DNA of 64,000 bases from Nocardia sp. alder85J (lineage in GTDB: Bacteria > Actinomycetota > Actinomycetes > Mycobacteriales > Mycobacteriaceae): NCBI RefSeq assembly GCF_020176955.2, contig NZ_JAIUCZ020000004.1, positions 496,001 to 560,000 of the forward strand, written 5' to 3'. Under the pieces are notes generated by a model. The model searched no databases and was not told the origin of the DNA. It saw only the letters and a program-made list of their open reading frames with translations. How positions within the stretch are numbered: the first letter of the stretch is position 1; each line of letters starts with the position of its first letter. Below, in pieces: positions 63,901 through 64,000 of this stretch. The position numbers and the translations under genes were made by a program.

Positions 63901-64000
63901 GCGACGGCGCTGATCTGCGGCGCTGCGAGCCTGACGTACCGGGAACTCGCGCAGCGGTCCGAGCGGCTGGCGGCGACCCTCGCCGCCCGTGGGGTCGGCC
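51841..64000 (+). CDS. Multimodular nonribosomal peptide synthetase (3' end beyond window)
   Basis: One uninterrupted frame of more than 4,050 codons from ATG 51841 (GAGGGAG upstream) to the window edge; landmark motifs at 54841, 55393, 57961, 60961 and 62281 all lie in this frame. Order: C-A-T, C-A-T, C-A(nMT)-T, C-A... The A domains carry YTSGSTGTPKG-type cores, T domains GGHS. No epimerisation domain is seen between modules, so residues should stay L. Each C domain after the first has HHIAGDG. The first C domain begins the protein with no loading module before it, so an acyl-starter role is plausible. The adjacent modules are highly similar to one another, suggesting duplication. Product unknown; the first residue is predicted to be threonine. 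Confidence 0.97.
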   Translation, partial: MQFDNETPLRTSTSIQKELWLAHELADIPNNCLVYIDIHADLDIERFDAALHRVFTESRALRVNFVRGPDGPLVVERDHREWTPVHRDLSGEPDPAAAALDYLARERESGFDLEHDALLRVALLALGDDHWILSMCFNHIIMDGVGVAAWAQRVLDVYCAATAGIPATPVEFVDIGDIIDSDLAYRRERQAADREYWRDHLPVGIDPVRLPGNVNGGARPGRVGCTHDVSAAELTALLDSARAAGVKLPYLIMSVAAAVIGRWTRRDEFCVQIPVSNRDAVAGSTPCQLSDTVPLLIDASRDASLAELAGRIGRTFAAAKDHLRYGMSDIRRDAGRSSNGDGNPFGPVVNVMSFFGALRMTGGTADLQLYSAGNSGDLSIVFHYERRSGRGGYLRLEGDARLYTEDDLRTYLGALTRCLRRAVADPDTPIGALELLGAEPDPLVEGWNDTAVPIDDGATLIGLFADRVRRAPDAVAITAGATELTYRQLDDRSDGLARELIARGVGPDRVVAVALPRSPEFIVAMLAVSKAGGAYLPIDPGHRADRLAFILRDAGPVAVLTDADTSKVLPNNGIPRIQLEQIGPVASGARPPVTVSPGNLAYLIYTSGSTGTPKGVAVTHRNVVSLFLSTADRCEFGPADVWAWCHSQAFDFSVWEIWGALLHGGRVVVVPWEVVRTPAQLWNLIVGERVTILNQTPSAFQALARARAVRPNTDAALRTVIFGGEALKEAHVQPWYGVGRADGPALVNMYGITETTVHVTRVELPTVPGPRGGSPIGAPLGNMRVFVLDSGLLPVPVGVAGELYVAGNQLARGYHGRSGLTAARFVADPFDAAGGGRLYRTGDVARWTGAGTLEFIGRADDQVQIRGFRVEPGEVETALAQHPSVTQAVVVARTSGADDDTHLIGYVVVDRDRPVDGGQVRRFVADRLPAYLVPALVIVIESVPLTANGKVDRRALPDPEFTSTAAYRAPGSTRERLLAELFAEVLGRDRVGVDDSFFELGGHSLSATRLIGRIRVALGVELPIRTVFDAPTVAQLVPRLDDGVRVRPALSARPRPATIPLSFAQRRLWFLHRLEGPSPTYNIPLTARLTGAFDTAAFAIAVGDVVARHESLRTVFTESDGVPAQRVLDAADVEVPVTITTVDPATADAAVAAAVAHRFDLATGIPLRADVFRCDGDWIVVLLIHHIAGDGLSVAALSRDLSVAYAARCAGHTPGWAPLPAQYVDYTLWQRELLGSADDPDSLLARQLGYWRRELDGLPEHVRLPADRPRPRVASYRGDMVFFDIDAETRIAVERLAVREHASVSMVWQTALAVLLFKLGAGEDIPIGTPIAGRTDEALADLVGFFVNTWVLRAPVTAAATFAEVLGRVRAKALAAYENQDAPFERLVELLNPVRSAAHHPLFQVLLSVQDDPLAALALPGVDVAPRPPVSTTARVDLTVGIGPAGAGWAGFVEYATDLFDRSTVEAMAHRLVRIVRRLTSDPHAPIGTAEVLDLAELERVLRQWNDTAAEIPAATVVERFRVQATRRPEAVAVYCGDTAVTYRELELRAGELARVLAAHGVGPECVVAVALPRSVELIAALLAVWQAGGGYLPIDPGYPSERLAFVLADAVPVVVVTDTATSEVLPDSAIPRLYLDRLGPPASGLPAPAVAVRPEQLAYVIYTSGSTGTPKGVAVTQRNVRNLVSQPWSVGPADRVLVHSSTAFDASTYEIWTALATGGALVLATERRSDPLELVRLIESRSVTRMFTTPALLSMLLDRAEAVPGDPLRSLTQMLAGGTELTPATVRRLPDAAVLSHVYGPTETTVFATSFAADAASASAAAVPIGAALANVRAYVLDSGLMPVPAGAPGELYLAGAQLGRGYRGRAALTAGRFVADPFDASGGRLYRTGDMVRWNAQGQLEFVGRTDDQVKIRGFRVEPGEVESVLAQHPAVSQAAVVARDTGAGGMQLAGYVVPGRAGLDGADVRAFAADRLPDFMVPAVVTVLDAMPLTANGKLDRTALPAPEFVSAVAYRAPAGERERVLAGLFAELLGLDRVGVDDSFFALGGHSLLATRLASRIRAVLGAEVPIRTVFDAPTVAQLATRLAAGEQVRPALTPRPRPAVVPLSFAQRRLWFIHRLEGRSATYNMALAVRLHGVDVAALRAAIGDVVARHESLRTVFADVDGVPSQRVLDAVEVPFTVTDTGAAGPAAAVAEAVRYGFDLTGEIPVRAGVFRGGDGEVVFVLLIHHIAGDGWSLTPLLGDLSAAYDARLAGRTPQWPPLPVQYVDYTLWQRDLLGDRSDAGSVLARQFDYWRRELDGVPEQLRLPADRPRPRVASYRGGMVYFEIDLATRTAVERLAAREGATVSMVLQSALAVLLFKLGAGEDIPIGAPIAGRTDEALTDLVGFFVNTWVLRAAVVPEAPFTGILGGVRAKALAAYENQDVPFELLVELLNPARSAAHHPLFQIALAFQNNIRPDLALTGVRIEPYPAGTATSRFDLFFDIADAPAGRAWNGFVEYATELFDAATVETMAHRLVRVLRRVVSVPELPVGSIDILGSDERTAVLYRWNETAAPIPDTTAIALFEHRAAANPDAVAMICGDLELTYRELDRRAARWSRRLRACGVGPDTIVAVALPRSAESLVAMLAVSKAGGAYLPIDPAYPSDRLEFVLTDAAPVVVVTDSVTAKVLPGNAIPHLYPDRLDIADDTGERPALVRPQQLAYVIYTSGSTGVPKGVGITHRNVVNLVAQAWQAGPGDRVLVHSSVAFDASTYEIWPALCGGATLIMAGEQRSDPAEIARLVQTHSVTGMFATPALLSALTEHLEVLPGSPLRSLTRIATGADTLTAGLVHALKSACAGVRVDNLYGPTEATVDVTSFQVPDGFEGAVPIGAPVANTRVFVLDSWLQPVPAGVAGELYVAGAQLARGYLGRPGVSAARFVADPFDAAGGRLYRTGDVVRWTRAGVLEFVGRADDQVKIRGFRVEPGEVETVLAQHPSVAQAVVVARDTGSGGRQLVGYVVADGTGPVVGADELVGQWRRVYDDLYSAAGQRPDRADLGADFGGWNSSYTGAPIPVEQMREWRDATVDRIRELRPRRVLEIGVGSGLLLSQLAPDCEEYWATDFSAATIANLERQLRDLGAGWTDRVSLHARAAEDTIGLPERHFDTVVLNSVIQYFPGEAYLRTVLVRILRVLAPGGAIFVGDVRNLALLEEFAGAIQIARHGDADPAALADAVRRDIAAEQELLVAPEYFPSLVRTVAGVEAVDIRLKRGYAVNELSRYRYDVVLRTTPAHPLSVAHLPEVEFPGRDRLRELLADRPAGGLRITGIPHAGLSRGLGFEGVLDPAATRTGAGLLPEDLYELGARLGYTTAVTWSARPDRMEAVFVDAATTSGRTLTDVHRPHGRVGDPAAYTNSPQAGLLAAEVRRFAGERLPEFMVPAVVMVIGSVPLTAGGKLDRAALPDPEFAAATEYRAPDTLEERTLAELFAEVLGVDRVGLDDGFFALGGHSLLATRLVSRIRAVLGIEVPIRTVFDAPTVAQLATRLDAGARVRPRLSVRPRPEVVPLSFAQRRLWFIHRLEGPSATYNIALTVRLTGTFDVPAFAAAVGDVVTRHESLRTVFVETDDAPAQRVLDAADLEIPVDVTEVAAADLDATVTAAVRYGFDLSSEIPLRARVFRTAPEDCVLVVLIHHIAGDGWSMTPLLRDLTTAYAARLGDRAPGWRPLPVQYADYTLWQQELLGAPTDPGSVLSRQFDYWRRELDGVPEQTILPADRPRPRVATYRGDMVFFDIDAGTRAAVEQLATREGATVSMVLQSALAVLLSKLGAGEDVAIGSPIAGRTDEALAELVGFFVNSWVLRARVGATTSFAELLAQVKAKSLAAYENQDVPFELLVEMLNPARSAGRHPLFQVSLAFQNNTLPVLELSGVRIEPYRAVTATARLDLFVSIADAPAGEIWRGLVEYATDLFDRSTVDALAARYLSLLRRIVADPAAPVGTIDLLGAAERESVLHHWNDTGATVAGTTLTGLFEAQAARTPAATALICGAASLTYRELAQRSERLAATLAARGVG
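54990..58100 (+). other. NRPS module 2: C-A-T
   Basis: C domain with HHIAGDG at 55393. A domain about 56380-57840 with by-eye code D-A-Y-F-L-G-V-V-F, nearest to aliphatic codes such as Ile (DAFFLGVTFK), so Ile/Val/Leu is a guess. T-domain Ser at 57991. Confidence 0.85.
58135..62430 (+). other. NRPS module 3: C-A with embedded N-methyltransferase-T
   Basis: C domain with HHIAGDG at 58528. A domain starts about 59530; code D-A-Y-F-A-G-L-V-D matches nothing I know. After the A8 region a SAM-dependent N-methyltransferase is inserted (VLEIGVGSG at 61078-61104, VVLNSVIQYFP later), then the A domain resumes (MVPAVVMVIGSVPLTAGGK). T-domain Ser at 62311. An N-methylated residue is expected. Confidence 0.85.
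62450..64000 (+). other. NRPS module 4: C and start of A (cut by edge)
   Basis: C domain with HHIAGDG at 62857, ending about 63770. The A domain begins with LFEAQAARTPAATALICG and is cut before its specificity region. Confidence 0.85.

Noticed and set aside
51841..64000. Identity of the NRPS as a peptidolipin NA synthetase
   Set aside because: Thr then an aliphatic residue would fit, but D-residues need epimerisation domains, which are absent from the visible modules, and the methylated residue is at position 3.
1..64000. CRISPR arrays, rRNA operons or insertion sequences
   Set aside because: None seen by eye. The only tandem repeats are the 18-bp array at 36751 and the three operator repeats at 35681, and no transposase or spacer-repeat pattern was recognised.

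Overview
This is a high-GC actinobacterial chromosome segment, most likely from Nocardia or a close mycolate-producing relative. The indications are close PrrA/PrrB-type and PknK-type genes, a CofH-like F420-family paralogue, a TioE-type MerR regulator, frequent GTG starts with GTGA/ATGA overlaps, and a giant NRPS. Protein matches are from memory of the families; no database search was run.

Layout. 1-5.5 kb: a MarR-controlled MFS exporter with two tandem operators, an SRPBCC protein, a cyclase-family hydrolase, a PhnZ/MIOX-like HD protein and an alpha/beta hydrolase. 5.7-17.2 kb: an island that looks lower in GC, entered through two tandem atypical tRNA genes (Trp-CCA, and a class-I tRNA with a Leu CAG anticodon) and ended by a tRNA-Arg(ACG). 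It holds a regulator/metallopeptidase pair, a tightly coupled five-gene operon (2OG oxygenase, nucleotidyltransferase, LOG-type nucleotide ribohydrolase, orotate-PRTase-like enzyme, HAD phosphatase), a convergent full-length alanyl-tRNA synthetase of Streptomyces-like appearance, and remains of an actinobacterial integrative element (replication-relaxation protein, small zinc-ribbon protein, an ORF broken by an in-frame TGA).

17-31 kb: LigB-type dioxygenase, CorA transporter, VOC protein, a PknK-like STAND protein whose kinase domain has lost its catalytic residues, a Nur-type Fur regulator with a matching Nur box before one NiCoT permease, and a cobalamin riboswitch before a second NiCoT. 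Next come a Baeyer-Villiger-type monooxygenase coupled to a CofH-like protein lacking the radical-SAM cysteines, and a phytanoyl-CoA dioxygenase-like protein. 31-38 kb: desaturase, TioE-type regulator with erythromycin esterase, SCO6745-family and GntR genes around a three-copy 19-bp-spaced operator array, CsbD, a SHOCT protein ending in an 18-bp minisatellite, and tRNA-Arg(CCG). 38-51 kb: a LuxR-type ATPase regulator behind a predicted oxylipin pair (cyclo-oxygenase-like fatty acid dioxygenase plus catalase-like protein), a CYTH-like protein, a lipoprotein, PrrA/PrrB, a 33-residue repeat peptide, a Tat-exported sulfatase and a resistance-type nucleotidyltransferase. 51.8 kb to the right edge: one uninterrupted NRPS reading frame, C-A-T / C-A-T / C-A(nMT)-T / C-A..., whose first A domain carries the threonine code.

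The strongest candidate for an undescribed system is the 8.7-15 kb nucleotide-chemistry operon with its convergent accessory AlaRS. The oxylipin pair and the CofH-like/monooxygenase pair come next.
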